From contig JAKCOZ010000010.1 in the NCBI GenBank assembly GCA_022605955.1, forward strand, positions 3,424,501-3,488,500: a stretch of 64,000 nt of DNA. The letters are read 5' to 3'. The notes under the pieces were generated by a model. That model searched no databases. It was not told the origin of the DNA and saw only the letters and a program-made list of their open reading frames with translations. Shown here piece after piece: positions 48,533-60,960 of this stretch. This stretch comes from Rallus limicola (taxonomy: Eukaryota > Chordata > Aves > Gruiformes > Rallidae). Every line of letters begins with the position of its first letter. The first letter of the stretch is position 1. Position numbers and translations under genes: made by a program.

Positions 48533-48590
48533 TCCCTGAATGATCTCTTGAGGTCCCTTCCAACCCCTGCAATTGTGTGCTTCTGTAATA
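48533..48590 (+). mobile_element. Tiny CR1 3' end
   Basis: TGATCTCTTGAGGTCCCTTC, CAACCCCTGCAATTGTG and CTTCTG match the last 60 bases of CR1. It is extremely 5'-truncated. Confidence 0.8.
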
Positions 48591-51500
48591 TGCATTGCAG
48601 CTTTGAGTCAGAGAGTTAAGAGGAAAGCAGGGGAAGAGTCAAAGAAGTTATCAGAAAAGTCAGAATCTTAGGGAGTTTTTCTGCTCTCGTAAGTTTTCTT
48701 TTAAAAAAAACCCCATCAATCCCTTTTGTGAATTCTATCAGTATCACAAGACAAACTTTTCTCTTGAAGCTGAAGATGGACTTGTGTTTGGAGATTATAT
48801 GCTTTTTTCTAGCTTCTTGATTATTTTTTTTTTTAGCTTTCTACAAATTCCATTTCAAACAAGTAAAGACATGAGTGGTCATTTTTTTGTTCCATAACAT
48901 GTTTGAAAATAATTTCACAGACCTCTGGTGCAGTATGGCAACACAGATTAAAATGATCATCCTACTAGCAGTGAGTTGGGAATAAGATCAACTCATGCTG
49001 TCCTGCTCAAATCATTAGACTATCATTTTTTTCTATTAAATTTATGGATTATTATCCACATCACTATTCAATAGGATTGGGATTTTTTTTAGGGGAGGGG
49101 GTGTGCGCCCTGAAAATTTTATCTGACTTTTTCAAGAAAATAATGGTAACTTAAAGACCAAAAATATTTCTTCTGGAAAATAAGAACTGATATCTTCCAC
49201 TGTGTTTCCCTTTCTACTAGTTATGTGCAACATGGTCTCTATCAGAAGAGAAAACTGATGTTGGACGATTGCCCTTTGAGGACAGGGCTGAGATGTAAGC
49301 ATTACTGATAGGAAGAAGAAATGCATCCTTGGGCCCTCTCTGAACAATGAATGGGTACGGTGGTTCATAAAAAATGGAGTTCAGACTGGGCCTGTGGCCT
49401 TAGGCTTCATATCAGCAAAGCATTCAGCAGATGCTTCAACTCTACTGGGGTCTCTGAAATGTCACTGACCCTGCACCCTTATTTTTCCCTCGGTACTACC
49501 AGAGAGCTATGGAAAAGGAGAAAAATAACTGTGTGGTGAATGTGGTTCATGTGTGAGATTTGAAATTCAATTTCTCCTCAGTCATCCTGGTCAGCTACTT
49601 ACCTCCTTACAGTAAGGAGCCTTTGTGTTAATGTCTTTGCTCCCTTGCAGCAGATACCACATGAAAGGTTTTTTACAGAGAGCTCAGGCAGGAACACAAT
49701 TGAGGATGGTGAGAAAGTGTCTTGTGGTGTGACCTAGCTGTAAGGGGACTTGCGGAAGACTGACTTTAATTCAGTTACCTTTGTTCTATATATATGTTTG
49801 TGTGTGTACGTATATGTATTAAAAATATGTCTGAAGTGCTGTGACAAGGATTCCTGTTCCATCTATGACGTTTGGAAAGTTTGCCATTGTGGCATGATGT
49901 GGCACAGACTTCAAAAAGAAGAAATTAGCTCAAGTGCCCATGTATTACCAGCAATATCCTGGGCCAAGAAAGTTACAATAATTATGATTGCCACTGAATA
50001 CTGACATCTCTTGTTATTCACCTATATGTCAAAACCACTTCACCCTCATTATTGGTCAGAGCATGACTAAAAGTCTAGATGGGCTTAGGGGAATTCTCAA
50101 TATTGGAGAAATATCTTGTTGTGATATGTAATCAGCTATGCAAAGCTGCTGAGGCATAAGCCTGAGGCATGAGCCCTTGGATAGAGTTGACTCAATGCGA
50201 AGATAATGGAGTGAAAATTAGTACACGCTTAGAAGAAAGGTAAGTAAACTTATATGTGCTTATAAGGTACCAGCTGTATGACCCATCTGGCCTCATTCAT
50301 TCTCTGCTTTTCCTAGGAAAATTTGGGGACAGAGCTGCAAGTTGTCTACAGCAATAAAAGCGTAGGCCCAGAACTGGACAGTAATGAACACTATGAAAAT
50401 CATGGACAACCCAGTGACAAACCCCACTTTGCCTCAATCCTAGTCTTGCATCTTGTCCAGAAAATCATCTGCCTGACAACTTGCTCTAGGCATATTTACC
50501 TTGCTGGAAAAAATGGGACATCTTAAGGCAGAAATTGACCTTCGTACACCACTTTGTATTGCTGATCTCTGAAGCATGAGGATTTTCAGAATGGTAGACC
50601 TTTTTGGGGTGATCTTCATACAACACAGAGAGCAGTTTCAACACCTGATTACCATTCTCCATATCATATCAATTAGAAAGTGTGGCTGGCTCAAGCAGGC
50701 TTCTGAAAGTCAGCTAGTAAAGTGTCATTTTCTCTCAGACTTCAGAAAGTCCATGTCCCATCACAGAGTGAAGAGCCTGAGGTTTCTTCCCCTTGCTAAG
50801 GGAGTAGATTTGGGGACACCACCACCCCCCCACCCCCCCCATGATGCAAAGAACAGGTTCTCTGAAAAGTGGAAGCTTTGTGATTAGATGCTATCAAGAT
50901 ACACAGCACAGTAGTTGTGAATGTTCTCTTTCAGTTTTGTGCTTATAAGATGGAGATACAAAGAGGAGAGAGAAAAAAATCTAGGCAGAATGTGATCTTT
51001 TGTGCAGCTAACAAATCTCAAGCCCTGGTGCACTTCAAGGGAATGCTTACTTTTCACAGCCTAGCCCATCCCTCGCATATTATAGGCACTGGTACTTTCA
51101 GAAAGAGAGAGACACTCCGTAAACCCAAAGGCAAAATTTCACCTCTGTTTGCATTCAGGATGTATAAATGAGATGGATGAACTGTGAACAAAGTCTCTTG
51201 TAACAGCATTTTACATATATATCCAGATGGGCCAGCTAAGAAACTTAGCTAACTAAAGTGACCATTTCTTGCTAGTATTACAAGTTGTAGTAAACTTTCA
51301 ATCTAACTTGATGAAATGAGAAGGTCTTCATCAAATGACTTCTAACAAATAGGTCTTCCATTTATAACTGCCTTTACCATATCAAACCCACTAGGAGAGA
51401 AAAAACAGCAATTACTTATAATAACTTTATTGGGTATAATTTTAATCTGTCTTGAAAGCTCCGCCTGCTGTTTTCAGGCTGTGCATGTTAAACAGAAGTG

Positions 51501-53968
51501 CTTACACTTGACCTTGCTCTTGATCCACTCTTTGTGCACAGCAGTGCCTTTCTTCTTCTGAAAGATAGGTACAATTTGTGTCCACATAAATTATACTGTA
51601 CTTGCTATTAACATTCTTTTATCTGGTAAATTACTTACACTGATTATGTTGAAGACTGTTCTATGAGCTGTTGATAATGCAGGTCTATGATTTGGATGTA
51701 ATATGTCATTCTTAATTTAGGATAAGACTGAAAGGAGATGACAGCTTGCTGTAACACATGCAAAAAATCAAGTCTTGGCCACATGCAGTCAGGAAAGGAT
51801 CCATGGTAGTATTTGCAGCAGGAAGAGTGTTCAGCTTTGGCATTCTGGCTAGATTCCAGCTTTAGTAATTATTTTGTCTAAATCTTCCTGCATTTCCAAA
51901 TGGGTGATTGTGGTATTTTCATTTATTTCAGGCCTCAGATGCATGGAGCACACTAGCACAGATAACCTCCATCCTATATTGCATTGGAGAAGTAACAAAC
52001 AGGAAAAATTATCCATACTTCCTTCTATTAGCAAATAGTTAAGACTCTTGTGTTTTAGCTTGTACTCAGTCAGCCACAAAGCTAGAAATGCTACATGATA
52101 GATTGACCAAAGATCGTGAGTGTTGGAACCATGATCTGAAGCAACTGTGCTGTACATTCAGGGTAAATGGAGCCCATTGGTAGATTAGAGTGCTGCAGGG
52201 CTGCACTGTCTCAAATAAGAGAGAGAAGACAAGAGGGATCTACCCTTCCATTCATGTAGTTCAGTCCCTTAAACGCAGGTTCCAAGCAACTGATGGTTTG
52301 ACATTGAATAAATCTCACACCACATTTATGGTGGTGGTATCACACCTCCTTTCCATGTGAGCACCCAACAGGAAGTAGGAATATGCAGCAAACAAATGGC
52401 AAAAACCAGAAAGAATCCAAATATATCAGGTAAATTGCTCTGCCTTTGTGTCTGTTTGCACAGTGCTGAGGTCTTCCTTGAAGGTTCTCAGCACTCTCAC
52501 TGATTTAAGAAAAGAAATGAAGAATGCTACTCTTACAGAGTCTGGCTTCTCTGGAAACCCATCACCAAAATTATCTCATTTGCTCAAAGATCACAATTTC
52601 TCCTTGTCACTAAGGAAAACCTCTGAGATGTTAAAGGCAGATTTTTTCCATGAAGTGTAAACATCTCACACTTTTGCAAGCTCTTTGTTTTTCCAAGAGT
52701 AGGTACCATAATTAGCCAAAAAAAAGGCTTTTATGAACTGCATGTTTCTGAAACATTTTTATTATGATGCTAATAATATACACATACATACAGTCTCTCT
52801 CAGTGTTAAGCTTATTCTTACAAATATAGCAAAAAAAAAAAATTAAAATTGCTCTACATGACCAAATCCCCCCTGTTCTTTTAAATGCAATTCAGCAAAG
52901 TGCCAGTCTCACCATGTTGCTGCACAGATCTGGCAATCAGTGATAATCTGGTGTCTGGGTCCCAGGAGGTAGGAAACATTTTTGCAGTGCTGAATTTTGT
53001 ACTGTTAATTATTTTCAGTTTCAGTATGTCATAGGCATTTGCTATATTCTTGTATTTTCCCTGTGAATGCACTTGTTTAAAACCAAATACACTTTTGCTA
53101 AGGAAAGATTTTTAAAATAGCTCATTCAAGGTAAAGTGCAGATAACATTGGCAGGCCACTGTGCACCATAGCTTCTTGTGTACAGTTGCAGTCCTCCCTT
53201 ACTGAAACCACAGGGTGTTTTGCTAGAAATTTTTATTCTTATGATTCGTGTTGTTGTAAGTCATTTTAATGTCATACGCAGCTCTGTAGAGCACAATGTT
53301 ACACCCTTCCACCCTCTCTGCACGAGTAGCCAAGAGACCCCTCCTTACTCTGGGTAGGTTAAGCAGAGCCAGTAGGGTTCAGTCCATATCATGGATGGAC
53401 TATTCCATCCAGTGTTTCCACATGAGCAATACTTCCATCTTTCACATTCAAGAGTTAAGACAGGTACTAGCTATTTTGCAACCTCTTATCTCTCCACAAA
53501 ACATGCCCTGCAGACCTGTGGTTTGGCACATTTTAAGGACCTATTTTGTTTGCAAATCTGCTCCTCCCCTGCTCTCTTCCTAGAGCTATGTAGGATTAGC
53601 TCTTCCTCCAGGAACTAGACTAGAGAGAACTCTCACCCAACTTCTATATGTGAAGGTGACTAAACCTTACCTTTCATGTGGAGGTGACTAAACCTTGCCA
53701 AGTTGCTTGTTTATGAAGAAAAACTCAAAAGACAAGATGCTAACTGACTGATTTTTAATTGTTTGTGCACTCCCTGCACACAGAAAACTACTGCATACAG
53801 ATTTCCACCTCTCTGCGTGGCCAATACACAAAGCAAAGGCAAGAAGGAAGAAGCCAGAAGAAAGGTTTGGCTCCTCTTCCCAGCACAGTTCTGCCTCTGC
53901 AAATGGAAATACTACCTTAGTCCTCCTCTGGAGCAAGGAAAGCATGACAGCTTGTGCTTCTAAGCTAG
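48591..53968. other. Intergenic, no recognisable gene
   Basis: Mostly AT-rich DNA with a short C-rich low-complexity tract at about 50,819-50,840. Open frames of up to about 100 codons (for example 50,576 and 51,849 on opposite strands) show no recognisable domain. Confidence 0.6.
53655..53697 (+). repeat. Local duplication, period 28
   Basis: GGTGACTAAACCTT occurs twice, 28 bases apart, with similar spacer sequence (ATGTG-A before each copy). It is a two-copy tandem repeat about 280 bp left of the 54.0 kb LTR. Confidence 0.6.
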
Positions 53969-53973
53969 GCTGA

Positions 53974-54487
53974 TGTTATGGTTCCAGCTGGGATAGAGTT
54001 AATTTTCTTTTTAGTAGCCGGTATAGTGCCGTTTTTCAGATTTAGTGTGAGAAACCATTGATGTCGCTAAGTAGTTACAGTGACTACATGAAATCAAGGA
54101 ATGTCCAGTTTCCCACACCCTGCCAGGTGCGCAAAGAGCTGGGAGAGCACAGCCAGGACAGCTGACCCAGCCTGGCCAAAGGGACATTCCCTGCAATGTA
54201 TCATCATGCTCTGGATATAACTGGGGAAGCCGGGCGGGATCGCTGCTCAGAAACAGACTGGGCATCAATCTGTTGGTTTTTCCTACATGTGGTGAGCAAT
54301 TGCATTTGTGCATCACTTGTTTTCTTGTTGCTGTTGTTATCTGCCTTTGTTATCCTATTAAACTGCTTTTATCTCAACAAAATGAGATGCTTGGTTTTTT
54401 CCATTCTCTTCCCCATCCTCTTGGGGGGGCAGGGGTGAGCAAGCGGCTGCTTGGTGCTTTGTTACCGGCTGGGGTTACACCACAGCA
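53974..54487 (+). mobile_element. Solo LTR of family A with perfect 5-bp target duplication
   Basis: A 514-bp element starts TGTTATGGTTCCAGCTGGGA and ends TTACACCACAGCA. It is flanked on both sides by GCTGA (53,969-53,973 and 54,488-54,492). It contains the family landmarks TAGAGTTAATTTTC, CCAGGACAGCTGACCCAGCC and TGAGCAATTGCATTTGTGCA, and a CTATTAAACTGC poly-A signal region near 54,350. The exact duplication and TG...CA ends mark a solo LTR left by recombination between the two LTRs of a full provirus. A 5-bp duplication suggests an ERVL-type element. No viral genes remain. Confidence 0.9.
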
Positions 54488-55259
54488 GCTGATCAAAAGC
54501 ATACAGACAAAATTGTTTTGATGGAAAACTGGATTCTCAATTAAATACGTGTTGTGAAAAGTCTTCCCCATAGATAAAAGGAAAGAGATGATGCTTCTTT
54601 CTAAGAGCTTTGAGAAAACTAACAGAAAAAAATCAATCTGTGTTCAGCCACATTATCAAAGTTTCTGAAAAAGAGAAAAAAAAATCTGAGCGGGGCAATT
54701 CTAGGTTCACTGAGATGCTTCTGAGATAGCACAGCTGTTCCTCTGTCCCACACTGAGTTTTTATTGCAAAGCCACAGTGTAATGTAGCAGATCTTTTAAA
54801 TGGCATTAAAAAAACCCTACTCCTCAAAATAAAAATATGGACAGTCTAGATAAGAACAGATTAATTTTGTTACTTTCATCAATTAAGCTTCTAGGCGTAC
54901 ATGACACAGGAACAACTTCTTTGTGTGTGTGGTGATGCTGAAATCCTCATTGGATTTGCTCTATTAGTTGTGATTGCATAGTTAAGCATCCAATCTTAGT
55001 AATTTAAAAAATCTTGTTTAAAATGTGGGCCCTAAATGTGGTTTTAAATTCCTTAAAAAAATAGTTCGGCTCAGGCCAAAGAACATGTGGTAGGTGATCA
55101 ATGAATGGTGGAGGTTAAATTAAATTCTCCTGTGCTGCTTGTGAAACGCACTTGAAGTACCTGTGCCATCATATTTCATGTAAGAAAAGGCAGATGAGGT
55201 ACTTTGCACCACTACATCTGCAGTGAAACTTTAGTCTTGAAAAAATAAATTCTGAGCTT

Positions 55260-55900
55260 GAGAACAACCTTGGCAGCCTAGTAACATCTGTAGGCACTTT
55301 GCCAGTCTTGTAAAGCTATTAATTGATTTAAGTTGATGCTTAAAATCATACTATACTTTGTAAAGGATATATAGTTGTACATTTTTATGAACATCCTCTT
55401 TGAACTATAACATCTGCTGGGGCTTTGAAGCATCCTGATACCATTGTCAGCTGTTACATTCAACCACCATGTTCTTTATCTCAGTCAGTGATTATATTTT
55501 TTTGGCTTAGAGAGTTTGTGCAAAGATGGATTAAATTTTAATATTAACAGTGTGAATAGCTAAGCACAATAAAAATTTCCTTTCTGCCGTAACTCAAAAA
55601 TATTTCCACAGGCATTCATTATTTCCAACAGTAAAAGGGTTTGGTATGTAGCTTTTCCAATGTTTCATGAAACTAGATAACATTTACTTATTCCAGATGT
55701 TGCCTGCTATTAAAAATCAGAAACAAAGCAACATTATGAGGTTATTATTTTATTTCTGCAGCATCTTGTACTGGATATTATGCTTGCCTCTGTTTCAAAT
55801 AATGTAATTAGTAGTCTGACATCAAATAGTGATGTAAGCCAAAAAATGTAACTATGTAGTATTTTTATTATTACTACTGTTGTAATTTGCTGTTAGTGCA
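55260..55900. promoter_or_regulatory. Candidate conserved noncoding element
   Basis: The stretch has no repeat or coding signal. It holds several homeodomain-type cores (TTAATTGA near 55,319, GATTAAATTTTAAT near 55,528, GTAATTAG near 55,804). The text is complex, not low-complexity, as in many developmental enhancers. Conservation could not be tested, so this is a guess. Confidence 0.25.
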
Positions 55901-56599
55901 TGACTGAGAATCTGACTCAATACAAAGCCATATGCAAAAGGCCATAAGCTGCATACAAACAGGAGAAAAACCTATTGACATCACAAAGCTTTTTGAGGTG
56001 TGCCTTCTTTAAATGATAGCATTTGTTGAGCAAATTCTTTGGTGCTGCAACACATATAGTCTTTTTTTTGCTGTATGTCTACTCCTCTGTGTATCCAGCA
56101 TGACAAATCAGACAGTTCTCAGACCCTCAAAGCTTCAGCCTAATGAAAAAATGAGATTTCACAGGATTTGGATACAGCAGAGCACATCCCTCTGGTCACA
56201 ACTGGCTCAGCTCTCCCAGTTAGTTCAGTTCATTGTACTGAGCTTTGCTGTAGAAGTGTTTCAGAAGTGGTAACCAAGAAATTCCATGGGCATATGTGCC
56301 GTATCTTCATTCTGTTGAGGAATTTTCAGAACCTCTTACTGCACCTTTTCAGTTTCCTATGTTTTTCTCCCCTTCTGTTTTCCTTTGGTTGCAATCGTTA
56401 TGTATTTTATCCACTGCTTTGAAAAAAAGAATTAGGAGAAAGGAAATTCAGATATTGTATACTGTAATAAAAGGATCCTACCCTTTACAAGTATGAAACA
56501 CTTAAGGTGGACTTCCACAGGTAATGTTGACTTTTGCTATTATTCTCAACCTAATGCAGTCTAAAATACCAGCAGTTCCTTGGTCTCTTCCTAATCTGC

Positions 56600-56720
56600 T
56601 CTTCTGCCCAATTGCTCTTCCCATTAAGGATATTTTTCTAATAGCAAGTCTAAATGTTTCCTCTCTTAGTTTCAGGCCATTGCTCCTTATTCTACCAGAA
56701 AGTATTTATATTCTGTGATC
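56600..56720 (-). mobile_element. Old CR1/L3-like fragment
   Basis: Plus-strand CTAATAGCAAGTCTAAATG and then TTTCAGGCCATTGCTCCTTA and TTCTACC resemble, in reverse, the conserved 3' region of ancient CR1/L3 LINEs. It is strongly diverged and the limits are approximate. Confidence 0.55.
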
Positions 56721-56991
56721 ATTTCCCCCTCGAGTCTCTGTGTTTTCTACGCCGTGCAAGTATCAGAAGCGGCCACGCTGCAGGGTGTCACTGCATGTGC
56801 TGTGGCACACCAGGCCTCTAGATGGTTAGCATCATGCAGGGTGTAACACATGCTCCAAGGCAAGCACTATAGGTGTTCATAGGCTTCTCAGGCTCTTGCT
56901 TTCACTGAGTCCTCATAAATGCTTGCACTTTCTGGAGCAGGATTTTTTTTTTAATGCTTGTCAGAAAAAGGAAAAAGATAAAAGAAAAAAA

Positions 56992-57011
56992 AAAGGGAAT
57001 TAATTCCCTTT
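56992..57011. repeat. Perfect 20-base palindrome
   Basis: The 20 bases centred on AATT|AATT, flanked by GGG/CCC and AAA/TTT, are identical to their reverse complement with no loop. The site follows a purine-rich stretch in the intergenic DNA. Confidence 0.6.
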
Positions 57012-59759
57012 CAAAGTTGCACAAAGAAAACCAAACAAGAGGAATAAAAGCTCAACGTTTCTGTTAGTCTAGTTTAGTAGGACAAAAATAACATCATCTC
57101 CAAACCCACCCAGTCTTAATGCAGGCCTCATGATGTCATTTAGCTGCACTGAACACAAAGTATTATTTTCTTAAAACTCCTGACTTAGCTAATGTCCAGC
57201 AGCTCTGTTAAGCTCTCCACACCTCTTCATTGCATGTTAACCTTCACCTCTGATGCATCAGTTCTAGTCTCCCAGCTTATGTGAATGTGATGCTCTCCTT
57301 TGTCCTGTCCCTGAATGCACTATTAAGTCTTGGGAATCCTTTCTGCCTTCAGTTTGAATCCCAGAGTCCCCTACTTCCTCAGTCAAAGCCTAGCCCAAGA
57401 CCTGTCAGTTTAATTTTAGATCCTTACCCCATTTTATTTTCTCTTTACCATCCTAGTCTTTCTCCCTCCTGTTCCACTCCAGTGCCTTTCTCCTCTGTAC
57501 ATGGTAAGCCTTTAAAGGGTAAGAGGGGATGTGTCAGATCTCATTTTTGGGACCACAGGTGGCAGGAAGGACATCTGGAAATGGCTAGAGCACACTCACT
57601 GGGCAGGTAATGTGCAAGAATGACAGAACACACATCCCTGAAAGACAATGCTGCAGTGCCATGTTAAGCCTCAAGTCCTTGTTCCTAACCACAGAGATGT
57701 AAGGACATCTCAGAGAAAGAGCTCTACTCACAATTCATATGGGCAAAGTGATATATTTTCCCTAATCTCACTTTTAGAAGCAGCAGAAATGTTTTTGCAA
57801 ATAAATACCACCTCCTCACAATACTCCATAGTGGATGTCTTTGATTAAAACTTCAGTGAAACTGTACACAACTGATTGTAGAGTCTTTATACCATGGGGA
57901 CTGGTCATCCCTTGCTAGAGGTTAACCTGTAAAATCCTGTAAAATTCTATTTCATTTTAAGGCCCAATTGTACTTGCACTGAAATCTTTGGCAAAAATTA
58001 CCACTGGATCCCAAAAGCCATATTTCATATGCCCTTACTTGGAGGTTAGTGGGAGGTTTGATCTTAGCTGTCTTTTATTTCAGTATGATGATCTTGCACA
58101 AAGAATTCCAGCTGTAGGTGGAATATCTTTAAATAGGTGGTGCTGCTATCTAGGTTTCCTATCATACTTAATTTGTTTAGAAAGAAAACAACACCAATGG
58201 TTAACCATAAAGGTAAATATTTTAGTATGTTGTCTTCTGAAACAGATTTCTTTAAAGTGATCTGCCAGATCACTTTCCTCTAGATCACATCACTTAATTG
58301 CTTATCACCTATGTATGAAACTACATTAATTTGTACCAGATCACGCAGTTGTTCAATGTGCCTGCAAAGCAGTCCATCTCATGTATTTTTAGCACATAAG
58401 ATGTCTTTGGATTTCTGTAGATGAGTAGGCTCTTTTTTCAGTAGAAATCTGTTTTGAGGGGCATTGGACATGTTCTGACAAGCATAATAATTAATTTTGT
58501 GCTTCATCATTAAGGGAAGAGGAACCTTACTCTGCAGAAAATTTTTTTCCAGTTACTTTATTTCCCAGTAGCCTCTGGGTGCTCCAAAGGTGGATAGAAA
58601 GCTTTATCTTTTAGCTGGGGAAGCAGACTTGAGCACTGACCTGGCACTCCACTGAGTATCATCCCAGTTACTCAGAATCTAGCCTGCTCCTGGCTTTTCT
58701 GGCCTGGCACGTAGTACATGAATTTAGCACCCCTGTAGATTTATCATGCACAAATTTACCAGGTAGGAGAAGAAGAGAAGGGAGGATAGAAAACCTAACA
58801 TTCTGCGTCATGCAATGGGCAGATGAGCTGTATAAACCTCAAGATGAATATAAACACACCCTGATCTGTATGTAGATAAAGTATGTATGCATGTATGCAC
58901 CTTGTCCTTCTGCCTCTAAGCTCCTCTTCCAGCCTTCACATTTAATTCAGCATCTTGCAGAAGAGATATTAAGTTCCCATCTTTCTTCTTGCAGAAACAA
59001 ATCCCTCTCACTTTAGGTCCAGATTCCAGGAGTCTGCTCAGGCACCAGGCTGCTGAACCATCACTCTGAACACAGAGGGAAAGGTACTTACTCCCAGCAG
59101 AGCCTGATTTCATTTACAGAAGAAGTGCTGCTCTCCTTGACTTATTTGGGGCAGCTCTACTTCCTTCGCAATTTTACTATCCTTGGCAAAAAAATCCTTT
59201 CACAGCAGATGTTTATGGATTCGTGCTAATGACCCCCTTGGCAGCTTTCTGCAGCCTTGGAAATTGTCAGAGAGGAACCATTGAGGTCTTGGCCAGAAAT
59301 CAGATGATTGGATAGCAAACAGGAACATTTAGGTACAGAACAAGATAGTTAGAGGCAAAAAAAGAATAAAAAGAATACCCAGAATCAGGAGTTGGAAGCT
59401 ACCCAGCAGCAATCACCTGCCCAGCCTGAACATCAGCAGCATAGACCAGGAAGCACCTGGAGCTGTCAGAAAGCAGAGTCCTGAGAACTGAGCTACTAAT
59501 CAACTTCATTAAACAGGCATCCACCTTCTAAGATATGTATACTTTTCTGAACAGGTAATAGCTCTGAAGAATTGATGCAGATAGAGGATCATGAGACCAA
59601 GTCCTTTCAAAGCTGTTCTGTGATGCAGCTGGGAATTTGGGTTCAGAAGATATTTCAAGTTGATTGATTAACACCTTGTGTAGAAATGAGAGCTTGAGCT
59701 TTGTGGTAGACATGAGAGTTTTCAGCTAAAGAACAGGGAGTAGTCAATAGGATTGAGAC

Positions 59760-60330
59760 TAGTCATTAGAGAATAATGTCTCTTTAAATAAAGCTAATAT
59801 TTAACACTGAATCTCTGTTTCAGTTTAGCCCTCTATTGCCTCCTGAATGCAAATAGTATAAAATATGCTAATAATTAGGGGTGATGGTACAGTCTTTGGC
59901 TGGGGGCATATTGTTTGGCCCCTGAGGTGACAATTACCTAAGAGCCTAACTAAATGAAGAACACATAAGAGCATCCTAAACTCTTCCCCTGTCTTTCTCT
60001 TCCCTAAATAAAAGTTAATATCTTGGCCCCTTGCTAAAAGACAACGTTCAAGTGTTGCGGTGCTTTTGGAATGTAATGATCTCAGCTGTTACTATCCAAT
60101 AACACACTAAAGCATTTTAAAAACCTGTGAATTTCAACACTTTCCCCTCCCCAAGTGGAAGAAGAAGGGGCTGTGACTTGTTCACTGCAAAACCAGCCGT
60201 GGCCGTTCAGGTTATTGTCACCCAGCTCTTTCCTCTCCTACTTTTTACGCTCAATCATTTCCTGACATTATAAATGCCCCTGTAACACGCACTGCAAAAC
60301 ACACCCACCCATCCACACCAAAACCTCTGC
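59760..60330. promoter_or_regulatory. Candidate conserved noncoding element with octamer site
   Basis: Repeat-free, noncoding, complex sequence holds a perfect POU octamer ATGCAAAT (59,847-59,854), TAATTA (59,872-59,877), an E-box CAGCTG (60,083-60,088) and a CCAAT box (60,095-60,099). This site mix fits a distal enhancer. Its function and target (perhaps SALL3 by human gene order) are inference only. Confidence 0.3.
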
Positions 60331-60705
60331 ATACTGATTACATATTTCTGTAATACAAACAAAGCTTCTCCTGCACACTTCACTTTCCCAAACACAGACT
60401 TCTGGTGCCTAAGATGGCCAAGACCTTTATCTACATAGGGCCAGGAAACATGATACAGGACTAGAAGAGATCAATGCTTTTCTGAAGCAGGGCACCAAGG
60501 GAGATATGTGAGGGCATCTTGGATGATACTAAATTCCTGTGCATGGGAAACAGAATCATGTCCTAGTAAAAAAGCTACTTCTGGTCATATTGGCCAGAAG
60601 GATGAATTAACACAAACATGTTCACGACTTCTTGGGTTGACCACAGGTAGCTAAGATTTTTCATCTGCTTCTTTTAGGTGCCAACACTCAAAAAAAATAT
60701 ATGTC

Positions 60706-60960
60706 TTCACAGAATCACAGACTCGATAGGTTGGGAAAGACCTTTGAGATCATTGAGTCCAACCATACCTGTTCTCTACTAAACCATATCCCTAAGCATC
60801 TCATCTACCTGTCTTTGAAATACATCCAGGGTCAGTGACTCAACCACCTTCCTGGGAAGCCTGTTCCAGTACCCAAAAACCCTTTTGGTGAAGAATTTTT
60901 TCCAAATGCCTAAACTGAACCTGTCTTGGTGCAGCTTGAATCCTTCTACCTGTTATTTAA
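60706..60960 (-). mobile_element. CR1 fragment
   Basis: The plus strand begins ACAGAATCACAGACTCGATA, then GTTGGGAAAGACCTTTGAGA and TGAGTCCAACCATACC. It continues through ACTCAACCACCTTCCTGGGA to about 60,960, where it is cut off in the ORF2 tail. Confidence 0.9.

Noticed and set aside
50576..52157. Open frames of about 100 codons on both strands in the intergenic region
   Set aside because: No domain, no exon-like boundaries, and AT-rich random composition.
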